NCBI GenBank assembly: GCA_902806575.1
Contig: CADCXD010000007.1
Span: 1 to 64,000 of the forward strand
DNA: 64,000 nucleotides
Direction: 5' to 3'
Source of the DNA: Jackrogersella multiformis
Lineage: Eukaryota > Ascomycota > Sordariomycetes > Xylariales > Hypoxylaceae
The position numbers and the translations under genes were made by a program. How positions within the stretch are numbered: the stretch's first letter is position 1; the number at the start of each line of letters is the position of its first letter. Shown one piece after another: positions 34,533 through 44,548 of this stretch. The notes beneath the pieces were generated by a model. The model saw only the letters and a list, made by a program, of their open reading frames with translations, made no database searches and was not told the DNA's origin.

Positions 34533-35681
34533 TTACAATCCCACCTTCGACCCTACTAGCCTCGCAATATCCATGAAAGCCTGTGCCCTCTCACTATCAG
34601 GCTCAGAGACCACGGTCGGTTTCCCTTTTTGGCCGTCGTCTCCAACATTCTGATGCAATGGAATATCGCCAAGCAGATCGATGGAATGTTCTTTGCATAT
34701 TTCCTTGACACGTTCGTTGGACCCAAAAACTGCCGTATCGTGATGGCAGTGTGGGCAATTGAAGAGAGACATATTCTGGACAAGGCCGAGTAATGGTACA
34801 TTAACTTTCTTGAACATGTTGATCCCCTTAACCGCATCCTTTACTGCTAGAGTATGTGGCGTAGTCACAATAACCGAACCTGAGTGCTTTTTTTAAACAT
34901 GCCTAGAGTTACTACGTGCTGAGCAAGAGTGCGGACTTACCATCAAGTACGATTTGTTGCGTGACACTGAGTTGTGTATCACCTGTGCCGGGTGGTAGAT
35001 CAAGCACGAGAATGTCTAGGCCGCCCCAGTCGACCTCGTGAAGGAGCTGCTGTAAGGCTTTCATGACCATGAGGCCGCGCCACACGACGGGGGCGTCCTC
35101 GCCGACTAGATACCCCATCGACATGGTCTTGACGCCATAATTCGACATGGGTAACAATTGGTTATCTATAAGAGTTAGAGTTGTTTCGGTCCCATCGTAA
35201 GCAAACGAGACACAAAGCTCCAAGGCTGACACCACGCACTCGATGACAACCGCGGCTCTCCGCTCAGACCGAAGAGCGTGGGTATAGAAGGCCCGAAGAT
35301 ATCCGTGTCGAGGATTCCGGAGCGGTAGCCCATCTTTGCAAATGCTAGAGATAGGTTCGCTGCGATAGATATAGGTAGTCAGTAAAAGCGGACTTGTCAT
35401 TTCAGAGAGTAGTGGGCCGAATGCTGACCGGCGACGGTGCTCTTGCCTACGCCGCCCTTGGCCGACGACACGGCAACTACCTTGGCGACATCGTTGATCT
35501 TGCGCCGCTCCGGAAGGCCGCGCTGCATGCGCGGGATCGAACCCGTCTGCGGCAGACCCTAGTACTTATAATGAGTTGTAATTCCGTAACACACCTGGAA
35601 GCTGGAAGCGCTTACAAGAGGATTCTCGTGACTGAGGGCACGGAGGGATTGGTGAAAGAGGCGCCGGTGGATTGTCGACAT
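34533..35681 (-). CDS. IND1: Mitochondrial Fe-S assembly factor IND1 (NUBPL)
   Basis: IND1 is a Mrp/NBP35-type P-loop ATPase that delivers 4Fe-4S clusters to respiratory complex I. Five exons restore 295 residues: 35616-35681, 35429-35558, 35240-35359, 34941-35165 and 34533-34879. The start MSTIHRRLFHQSLRALSH is an Arg-rich, acid-free mitochondrial presequence. The deviant Walker A is SSAKGGVGKST (about 53-63), followed by ILDTDIFGPSIPTLFGL, DILVLDLPPGTGDTQLSVTQ and the cluster-binding CPHC pair (about Cys222 and Cys225) in SLFNCPHCHHDTAVFG. The IND1-like tail is PLHQNVGDDGQKGKP. Intron three has the donor GTGCGT; all borders are GT-AG and keep frame. A divergent partner, BFR2, starts 507 bases away. 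Confidence 0.95.
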
Positions 35682-36188
35682 TATGGTACAAGGCAGGTTA
35701 CCCACCTAGGTACCTAGGGGTAGGTAGGTGTATAAGTGCGGAAGTATGAGAAAATGGATGGTTCTTCATGTAAGAGATGTCATAAACATTGTAAGAATTG
35801 ATGTCAGGTATATTTAACCATAGAACACATGTCTTTATCTTCTTTAATTTTATACGCTTAAAGTTGATTTAATATCAATAACCAACTGGGAGATGAAAAG
35901 TGAAGTTAATATTGCATAGGTACCTAGGATCCTACTATGTATCATCATCTTCTTGAAGGATGGTGGTTCCCTTTCCTAGGGCTGTTAAGGAAGCCCTGGA
36001 GGTTGTTATTCCCTAAGTACCTGGGTACCATATTGCAGGGGACCCCTAGACTGCCCCAACCCGCTAATAGATACTGCCAACTCCCACCGCTAAATTTTAT
36101 TTTGTAAACTTTCTTCATCTCTCAGCGTGGGGCAGAATTAAACATTCTATTCATTTTTCAGACAATTCTCTACCAACAAAGTTTCACA
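35682..36188. promoter_or_regulatory. Shared divergent promoter region, IND1/BFR2
   Basis: A 507-bp gap between two outward-facing gene starts must hold both promoters. A GGTACCTAGG-type palindrome lies near 35705-35718 within about 35 bases of the IND1 start, and another near 35921. A CT/TTTTC-rich leader precedes BFR2. Confidence 0.45.
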
Positions 36189-38097
36189 ATGTCAAAACCG
36201 AAGAGCCATGCGCGCAAATTTGCCGAATGGGTAGAGCGCCCGGTAGAAGGTACGAAAGATCGATCTTATTATTATAACCTTACCTACATCGTGCGATACT
36301 AACATATACTTCGCAAACTGTAGACTTCGATCCAGAAGCAGAAGTCCCGGAAGAAAACGACGCCAGCGACAGCGAAGAGAGCGTAGATGAAAATGCCGGC
36401 ACCGAGCATTATGTGTCCGTAGGGTACGAGATATTTTCAAGCAATAGACATTGCGCTTGGTACATACTAAGTTATTTCACAGCAAGAGTAAGCTTCGTCG
36501 CAAAGATCTAGTATTACTAGGACCACAATACAGAGGTGCTCCTGTGAGTCGCGCAGCCCTCGAAGACGGGGATGGAGACGATGAAGCTCCGTCCGATCAC
36601 GAAGATGAACTCCAAGATGCTATCCCAGATAAAGATGGTGATAGTGGATCGGAAGAATTTGATGACCCCGACAAGGCCGATCTCGAAGCCGACCATGACG
36701 ATGAAGATGACGCAGAGATTGATAGCGACAATGCCTTCAACGAGAGCGATGAAGAAAATTTCAAGGGTTACGTCTTCAGAGGGAGCTCACAGGTTTTGCC
36801 CAAGAAAGGGAAACGAGTAACGAGACCTACCGCTGCTGACTATATGGTATCCGACGAGGACGATAGTGGTAGTGAGGGGGCTGGACTCAACGAAGAAGAC
36901 TCCGACCAAGATGTCGAAGAAGAGGATGCCTCCTCCGATGAACTTGGCGGTTTTATAGATAACGAGGCTGAAGAGGACGAAGACGATGAAGATGATTTAG
37001 ACGAGGATGTTGAGGACATAGAGGACATGGAAGACACGAGCGATGCTGGGAGCGAAGATGACGATGATCCGGAACAAGCCCCTGTGGTCAACGGCGCGAA
37101 CCGCACAACGATACAAGAGATGATGAATGCCGGCCAGCATGCTGTAGCCGGTACTTTATCAACTGCTGCGCAAAAAGATGTCGCCAAGGGAACAGCCGTT
37201 CGCCAGCAACGAAAAGCTTTTGATGCACTCCTCAATATCCGCATCAGGTTGCAGAAGTCCCTCGTCGCCGTGAACTCTTTCGGCTCCTTCGAGGATCTAG
37301 GAGATCAATCACAACCCTATGAGGCAGCCGAAGCGGCTGCGCTCAAGCTATGGAACGCGATTGACGGTTTCCGTACAAGTATCCAGCCCGAAGCGACTAG
37401 AAAGACAGGGCAGAAGCGGAAACGGGCTGCCGATACGGATACCATAAGTCAAGACATATGGGGAAATATGGAGGCTATTGAACAACGAGCAGTTGTTCGC
37501 CGCAAGGTCGTTCTGGAGAAATGGTCGCACAGCGCGCGAAACATAAGAATGGTGGATAGGTCATCTCGCAAGTTCACTAGCACGGCAGAAAAGCCTCTGA
37601 CTACGAGGTTGGATGAAGAACTTAATGTACCCGAGCGGCTCATCAAGCGAACGCGAACGCCGCGCTCGTGCGCGCCTGCGCAGGTTGCGCAGAAAGTCAA
37701 TGAAGACTCAGGTATCTACGACGATGCTGATTTCTACCAATTACTGCTCAAAGAGCTTGTCGATCAGAGAACAGGGGATGCGTCAGGAACTTCAGGCGGC
37801 CCCGCAGCAACAATCCGGTTCGCCGCTGTGAAGGAGGCAAAGGCGAAGAGGCATGTGGATACCAAAGCTAGCAAAGGTCGGAAGATGCGCTTTAACGTTC
37901 ACGACAAACTACAGAACTTCATGGCACCAGAAGATCGCCGAAGCTGGGAGCAGAGCGCCATCGACCGATTCTTCGGAACCCTCTTCGGCCAGAAGATGGT
38001 GCTGAATGAGGATGAAGATAATGATAAGGAGGCGTCCGACGAGGAAATGGGCGGCGCGCCGATTGTAGATGGAGGCATTCGACTATTTAGAGACTAA
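36189..38097 (+). CDS. BFR2: BFR2/AATF ribosome-biogenesis protein
   Basis: Bfr2 (human AATF) is a nucleolar component of the 90S pre-ribosome needed for early 18S rRNA cleavage. Three exons, 36189-36249, 36324-36423 and 36483-38097, give 591 residues. Family marks are RKFAEWVERPVEDFDPEAE at the start and KSKLRRKDLVLLGPQYRG after intron two. A long acidic middle (about residues 75-225) follows. The AATF-type core reads RQQRKAFDALLNIRIRLQK, LDEELNVPERLIKRTR and DDADFYQLLLKELVDQR. The C-terminal TRAUB-type segment is KGRKMRFNVHDKLQNFM, WEQSAIDRFFGTLFGQKM. All joins keep frame. Divergent to IND1. Confidence 0.93.
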
Positions 38098-38565
38098 CTT
38101 AAAAGACGACGATGTTTCCTCGTTCGTACAGAGCTGACGGAGTATCTGTTGGAATATATATGCTCGTGAGTGTTGCAAAAAGAGAAATGATTTTCGAACG
38201 CTCGTATTTCCTTCACAAGGGTAACCGACGATAGACCGTGATCGACATGAAACCCCGTGTTCTAAACCTTCGAAGGCCAGGCAAACTAAAGCACGAATAA
38301 AATCTATAAAATCCCCTTTCCGCTCTTCGGATCGTCTTCTATAAATTATCCTTTATTTTCCCCTCGGCCATTCAATCCTACGCCCTCATCAGTCGTCCTC
38401 TGCAATAATGACACTACGTTCTCAGTTTCGAGTCAGACACATCGAACATGGGCTGTCTCTAACATCTTCACGAGAACCCAGCTATCGAAAAATTAGATCG
38501 CTCACCCTTAATGACAACAAATACGATGCAGCGACATTTAGTCATAACTCGCCTTAAGAATTGCC

Positions 38566-38847
38566 ATGTCGTTCATATCTAAGCAATTTGATGGTGGGTT
38601 CTGACAATAAAATCATTCGTTACCTAACTCAGGGGACACACCTCATAGATAAGCCGGAGGATGACCGTGCCGATGAGAACTATTTACTGTTCGAAAGAAT
38701 ATTCAGGTATAGTATAGAACCTTTCGACGGATAAGAGACAGGATTCGACTACGTTTTACTTGTTGCAGGCATCCGTGCCTAGTGGTGGTCCCAAGAAGGA
38801 TTATAACGATTCGCTTACCCAAAAATATCCATCGATCTATATGCTAG
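38566..38847 (+). CDS. Possible small spliced protein or gene remnant
   Basis: Three pieces, 38566-38593, 38649-38706 and 38769-38847, join in frame through GTGGGT...CATAG and GTATAG...TTGCAG. They give 54 residues: a start MSFISKQFDDKPEDDRAD, then ENYLLFERIFRHPCLVVV and RRIITIRLPKNIH. The alternating hydrophobic pattern looks like genuine beta-strand protein, but no family is recognised. It may be a fragment of a longer gene whose remainder is lost. Confidence 0.25.
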
Positions 38848-39589
38848 AGAAATCCTCGACATTGATTCCACAATCAAAGGATTGTCGTAACCTTGGCGAT
38901 TCAGGTGCTAAGTACGGTAGCTCATTCCACGTGGGAAATAAGACAGGTCGGACACATTCCCAAGGTGACGAGAAAGAATGCATCGTTACACCGCCAACCA
39001 CATCAACATTTCTTCGTGACTCCGCCTTAGACACTACCGGTAGTGGTCCCAAAGCCTCAACGACGGAAGGCAGCGGTATTAACTGTGACGGCATAGCATC
39101 TCTTCTCGGTACGAAAACATTTGCGTTGGCTCTACTACGCTTTTCTGGGGTTGCTAGTCCTTCTCTGGGTGCCGACACAGGTAATCATCATAAATGCGAT
39201 GTGAAATACACCATACCCCTTTTTTCACAGATACAATTGGTCTCTCGACGATCCCGAAGTTTCACCATGGAAAGAGTACGAATAAATCACTTCGCCGGCT
39301 TGTGAGTTGGCTCGTCGTACAAAGGACAACTGCTCAATACCTCTAGGTAGACTAGGGGCAGAGATAAACCGAATTGACAGTGAAGGACAAGCCTCGCGTT
39401 GAATCGGAGGATACTACCGGTCGCGCAGGTCTGCAACGAGTATATCACAAGCTAGAAGATAGCATACAATATCCCACCTGAGAGTTGTTCCAGTAAGACT
39501 GATAACATCGCGAAGATGAAGATACGTTACGTCGTTCAGGTCCCAAGAGGTGCCTAGTTTGAACGTGCAGCTGTCACCTGCATAGTGAC

Positions 39590-39853
39590 CTAGGTATGTG
39601 AGTTGGAGTCTTGGACGTGGCCCGAATCAGCATGTTCTATCCGAAAAGCTTGATTTCGGGCTCTCGCAGAATTTCTCTTCTGGAATTCATCAAGGCGGTT
39701 GACAGCATTTATTAAGTCCCTAGCCGGTGCTTCTTCGGCGTCGATGAACTTCCGATTCAAGCCGGAAATGAGATTCTATTCAAGTTAAAGAAATATCTAC
39801 GCCGCCTACGCCTATGCAAACCGCCCAATCACATCTCTCAGATGCAATTTCAT
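39590..39853 (-). CDS. Possible small two-exon protein
   Basis: Exons 39833-39853 and 39590-39775, joined by GTGATT...AATAG, give 68 residues. The second exon reads LNRKFIDAEEAPARDLINAV and NRLDEFQKRNSARARNQAF, an amphipathic helix pattern with normal codon use. No family is recognised and the first exon is only seven codons, so this is tentative. Confidence 0.25.
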
Positions 39854-40945
39854 CTGAAGTCAGGACCCCTGTGGAAATATGCACGCGGTCCGGCGCAGGT
39901 ACAAGTTACTAGTGCTAGTAGCTATCATTCAATCAGCTGCTCTATATGAGGTCTGAGACACTCTTGGGGTAGGCCCACCGATATCAAGATCGCACTACAT
40001 GTGAATCTCACCACGGGGGACTTGGAAAAAGAAAAATATCTGTTGTTTATACCAGACAAATAGCCTTAGATCCGTCATCTGCCTGTTTTCTCCTTCAATC
40101 ATATACGCCATGGCTGGTTCGGTAGTGATGGATTGGCATCACCATATTATTCGTTCTACTTCGAACATTCTTAAACCCCGAGCCATGCGGGGGCATCCGC
40201 CCAGAGAGGATCTGCAACCAATACCGATCTTGTTCGCCCATCTACGATTTACGCCCTGCCTGCGCCGCACTATAATCGGAGTTTTTAACCTTCATTGGAA
40301 TGTCGTTTCATCCATCATCCAATCAGGACTATCCGCGTTACCGAGCAGGTTGTGTACTACGTTAGCAATGTTTCCTGGGACGTCTATTCGATCCCATCCT
40401 TGCCCCTTAATCATCCTTAAGGGTCACGTCCGCCTACCAATGAGCCACGCGCCTTAACTATAAACTCACTTAGAGCAAGTTATAGGTGATCGTGCTTTGC
40501 AACATCGGACGAAGTTCAAGTTTAACTTTTCATATGCTTTTTCAGATCGCAAAGTAGGGCCTGGGGTCCGGGAATGTAACTCGAGCGTGCAACACAACCT
40601 CGCCCGGGCAAATATGTTACGCCCTGACCGGCGCCGGTGCCTGTGCAATCTTAGTTACTGCCCGACCACCACCATGTATGTATTCGTTCCTCCAAGGATA
40701 TCAATGCTCGTGGTCTAGATACGTGTGTCATTCACGGCTCCCATCCGTGCACTGCTGATGATACCTTGGATGCTCAAGACCCTGGTCACCTTCCCTTTCG
40801 AAGCTCACGAGAACTTCAGTTCCTCCTGCGGGCTGGTAGCGTTAGCCTTCTCATTCTTAGACTCGGCTGTCCGTGGTTCCTCTCTCTCTATCTCTCTCTG
40901 TTTCTCTCTCTCGCTTAACCCCCTACCCCGTTAAATCTGCTTCCC

Positions 40946-40966
40946 TATATATACAACGTATATAAG
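40946..40966 (+). promoter_or_regulatory. TATA-like elements upstream of the GH16 gene
   Basis: TATATATA at 40946-40953 and TATATAAG at 40959-40966 lie 213-233 bases before the GH16 start codon. The leader also holds a GAC trinucleotide run at about 41107-41125. A working TATA box is plausible but not shown. Confidence 0.4.
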
Positions 40967-41178
40967 ATGGATAATCTACCCGCACTAAGTGGTGCAGGGC
41001 GATCTTCACCATAATCATACATACATACCATAGTCTATAGAGCTGGTCTATGACTTACACTCCTTTTATCCCGTTTCGCTTCTACTGTTATAAGTGTACA
41101 TATTCCAACGACGACGACGACGACGTCATCCTATCTATATCTACATCTATATAAGCCTGTCCTTACAATCATATCAAC

Positions 41179-42093
41179 ATGTTCGTCAGACTCCTGGCCT
41201 CGGCGCTAGCTATAGCGGTGACAACGGTGACGGCCGAATCTGCACCCGGGTACTCGGGCTGGAACGCGATCTGGGTGGAGACGTTCAGCGGCGCGGCCGG
41301 GTCGGCTGTCAACGGGAACAACTGGAACATCATCACGGGCCTAAAGGTCAACAACGAGGTACAGACGTACACGACATCGAGCCAGAACCTACAGCTCAGC
41401 GGCGGCGCCACGGTGCAGATCGTGCCGCGCAAGGACGGCAGCGGGGCCTGGACATCGGCTCGCATCGAATCCAAGTACGTGTTCACGCCGCCGGCGGGCA
41501 CGCAGACCATGGCCGAGGCCAAGATCCGCTTCGGCGACAACGCCATCGCGAACAAGCAGGGCATCTGGCCCGCCTTCTGGCTGCTCGGCAACTCGGTCCG
41601 CAACGGCGTCGCGTGGCCCGCGTGCGGCGAGATCGACGCCATGGAAACCGTCAACGGCCAACTGACGGGCCACGGCACCATCCACTGCGACGCGTACCCC
41701 GGCGGCGCCTGCAACGAGCCCAACGGGATCGGAGGCCCCGTGGGCATCGCCGACCAGAGCTGGCACAACTGGCGCGTGGTCTGGAACCGCCGCGCCAGCA
41801 CCTGGACCGGCGAGACCATCACCTGGTACCTCGACGGCGCGCAGTTCTTCCAGGTCTCCGGCGCCACCGTCAACAACCAAAACGTGTGGAACTCGCTCGC
41901 CGCCAGCCCCGTGTACTTTATCCTTAACGTGGCCGTCGGTGGCGATTGGGTGAGTTATTCCTATCCGATGCCGCTGTCGTCCGCTTCCTAACTAATGTCC
42001 CGCATACAGCCCGGCCCGCCGAACTCCGCTACCCTGGATGGCTACGGCAGCATGATGGAGGTCGCGTACGTCGCGCACTACCTCGCCGCGTGA
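41179..42093 (+). CDS. Secreted GH16 endo-beta-1,3(4)-glucanase
   Basis: It hydrolyses beta-1,3- or mixed-linked glucan outside the cell. Two exons, 41179-41949 and 42010-42093, give 284 residues. The signal peptide MFVRLLASALAIAVTTVTA is followed by the mature start around residue 20. The jelly-roll fold starts WNAIWVETFSG. The catalytic motif GEIDAMET provides Glu151 (nucleophile), Asp153 and Glu156 (acid/base). Other family text is KQGIWPAFWLLG, HGTIHCDAYPGG, ITWYLDGAQFFQ and YFILNVAVGGDWPGPP, the last restored across the intron (GTGAGT...TACAG). The end GYGSMMEVAYVAHY is typical for the fold. The gene is much more GC-rich than its surroundings, with strong C/G third positions, as in highly expressed fungal genes. 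Confidence 0.92.
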
Positions 42094-42302
42094 TCGGATT
42101 ATTTACGTCTTATGCCGAGGGGTATGGGATTCGGAGGAGCAAGGAGGGTGGAGTTTTGTTTCGGTTGGGAATACCCGTTTGCATTGCATTCTTCGTCCTT
42201 CGCTTCTGAGCATATTTTGGATTTTGGATTTCTTGCACATAGTTGCCGCCTTCGCTTCTCGTACATACTTGACACAGTCGCTGTATATATCTACAAATAC
42301 AT

Positions 42303-42449
42303 TTACAATCTACTGGTTGCCTCAGACTTATCCTGGCCCTTGCTTGGTGGGCTTTGCCTCCCATCTGCGGTGCGGGCGTCAGAAGGGTTGAGCAGAGAAG
42401 CTAGGTCGTAGGCCATCTTGATCGCGATGCTATCTCGCTTCAGATCCAT
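42303..42449 (-). CDS. Possible N-terminal exon or remnant of a regulator
   Basis: 48 residues from MDLKRDSIAIKMAYDLASLL, then NPSDARTADGRQSPP. The MAYDLASLLNP text recalls the N-termini of some fungal zinc-finger transcription factors, but no zinc finger follows, because the frame ends soon after and the GH16 3' end lies beyond. It is most likely a remnant or chance frame. Confidence 0.2.
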   Translation of the reverse strand: MDLKRDSIAIKMAYDLASLLNPSDARTADGRQSPPSKGQDKSEATSRL

Positions 42450-43869
42450 GCAAGGTAAGCGTAGTGGACCTGACAGATGATGGCCGAGATTTAAACCCGA
42501 TACCAGGATACAAACCTTGGAACCTATGATAACAAGATGTATAATGGTATTCCATAATAAAATACTTGAGCAGTGCCTATTCAAGGGCGAAGGCTTTCTC
42601 CGATTTCCCAATGGGCAATAAACGCCAGAGATATCGAATTCAGCCCCTGAGGGTTTCTGCAGTAAGGCCCTGAACTTCGACCTCTGGAAAAAGTCGAAGT
42701 GAGTCTTCCATAGCTAACCTAGAGGATTGTGAGAGATAAATACCTATAGTACTCGCCTTATCTTACGTAAAGTAGGGAATATCGGTGAACTACTCTGAAA
42801 AATGTGCTGCCAGAGATATAAGCTGATCCTTATAATGATGTTGTAAGCTTCTCCATCCAGGTCGATTGGTATTTATATTCCCCGTAGCTTGTCGTAAATA
42901 TATAACTGCCTAGCTACCTAGTATTTACCTAGGATGTGTTGCCAGAGTTTATTGACCTAGGTTATTCCTTTTATCCTAGGAGAAAATAGAAATATCTAGC
43001 TATAGTGGAGTGTGAGCTAATTTCTACGCCCTATTGTCTTGAGTTGATCATCGCCGAGGAGTTGTGCATAAGACTGCTTGCTTAAGAACTATAATGTGGA
43101 ATCAGGTGTTCTTTAACAGGTTAGAGCTTATTGGACTCGCTAGGATGATAGAAGCCGCTGCATTCTTCTATGTGTTCGTATCCATGCTCATGTATCTACC
43201 TACTGGATAGATAGGTATGAATATAGTAATAACAATGTTAGACAGAGTCTAGAGCTTGAAAGTCCGCGTTAATTATTGTAGGCAAAGACTCGGCCTCGTC
43301 CTCGCAGCCTCGGTAGTCGTAAAATACCTACCTAGGTATATCTAATTTTCGGCAGAGAACCCGGAATCTTGGCCTCTTGGCGCTGTTCATGATTAACACA
43401 CGGATGTAGAACTGTACACTAGGATGCCCATCACTGCCAAGCCGATGCCGTCGATCCATCAATTTTCACCATGGTACGACCCGGGCCCGGAAGCTTATCC
43501 AAAAGTAGAACAATTCCACGAAAGATTCGGATGCTCTGACAAGAAAATCAGAGTGAAACCCGGCTCCGATCAGGAAAACATTCTCCGCGTCAGCTCTAAC
43601 ATCATGGATGTGTTCCAGCCTGCCAGCTGCGCGCCTTTCCATTGTGCCCAGGTAAATTGGAGAAATATCCATTGCACGAGATGATATGGAATCTTCAAAT
43701 CCCGCGGGGAAATAACTCGAACAAACCTAGTGCCCGAGGAATTGGTGAGATTTATGACCTAGCATAACCGAGAGCAGGACCCTCAACCTCCCATGTGTGG
43801 ACGGAGAATAACAACAGATACGAATGCAGAAAGAACCAAGGCTTGGTAATTGTTGGGGAGGACAAAAAT

Positions 43870-43878
43870 TATATAAAG
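43870..43878 (+). promoter_or_regulatory. TATA box candidate for the GFA-type gene
   Basis: TATATAAAG lies 197 bases before the start codon at 44067, followed by a CA-rich leader. Confidence 0.45.
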
Positions 43879-44066
43879 AAGCGCCTGGGGGAACCTTGAT
43901 GGCACTTTAATAGCACCTGCACCTACACCATTTTACTCCAACACAACACAGCTCGAGTATAGGTTCTATTACTTAATAACCCCTCTATAATACTATCGAA
44001 TTATCGCATATACACTTCAAATTCAACTAACCTAACGAACGACATTACCCCTATTACACATTTACA

Positions 44067-44548
44067 ATGGCCAAGCAAGGCAGTTGCTTCTGCGGCAAAG
44101 TCCGCATCTCGACCGAAGGCAAGCCAGTCACCCAGGTATGTTTCCAAGTTCTTTCTATATCGGTACTTTCAATCTTAGAACTCGGATCCTTCTAACACGT
44201 AATTAGGTTCTCTGCCACTGTCTCGACTGCCGCAAGATCACAGGTTCGACTTTCAGCACCAACCTCATCGTGCCTAGCTCGGGCTTCAAGGTCCTGTCGG
44301 GTAATCCCAAGACCATCTCGAAGATTGGTGATTCGGGCAACGAGGTCATCTCGCACTTCTGCGGCGACTGTGGCAGCACCATGTGGCGCGACGGTCCGAG
44401 TTTTGGCGACAATAAGGTCATCAAGGTCGGTGTCCTTGACGACCTGGATGCCCTGGATGAGGCCAAGCCTGTCGGGGAGTTATTTGTCAGTCGCAGAGTC
44501 AACTGGGTTCCGGAAATTGTCGGTGCCGCTCAGAAGATCACCAGGTAA
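44067..44548 (+). CDS. GFA/CENP-V family zinc protein
   Basis: The family includes glutathione-dependent formaldehyde-activating enzymes and centromere protein V. All bind zinc in a beta-tent fold. Two exons, 44067-44135 and 44207-44548, give 136 residues. Zinc ligands are visible as GSCFCGKVRIS, LCHCLDCRKITGSTF (the CHCxxC motif) and HFCGDCGSTMW. The join CAG|GTT keeps frame and gives TQVLCHCLDC. The length is normal for the family. The true substrate is unknown, since most fungal members have not been tested for formaldehyde activation. The neighbours on both sides lie 2 kb or more away. Confidence 0.9.

Larger units (their letters stand above)
38098..41178. other. Large gene-poor interval
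   Basis: No clearly conserved gene in 3 kb. Two short spliced reading frames that look partly protein-like are listed separately (38566-38847 and 39590-39853). Unspliced frames at 38760-39305 and 40110-40457 show no family features. A CT-repeat tract lies at about 40880-40915 and TATA-like motifs at 40946-40966. Confidence 0.45.
42094..44066. other. Intergenic, doubtful small frames only
   Basis: No well-supported gene. A minus-strand frame at 42303-42449 looks partly protein-like and is listed separately. A plus-strand frame at 43424-43684 (86 residues, MPITAKPMPSIHQFS) shows no family features. TACCTACCTAGGTA occurs near 43325-43338. Confidence 0.45.

Noticed and set aside
35525..35560. 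tRNA T-arm-like sequence GGGTTCGATCCC on the minus strand
   Set aside because: It lies inside IND1 exon two, where it encodes QTGSIPR. No acceptor, D-arm or anticodon stem can be drawn around it.
41389..41880. Antisense frames over GH16
   Set aside because: The composition follows the complement of the GC-rich glucanase; GH16 motifs are unambiguous on the plus strand.
43424..43684. 86-residue plus-strand frame as a gene
   Set aside because: No homology features, signal peptide or splice context; codon use is not distinctive.
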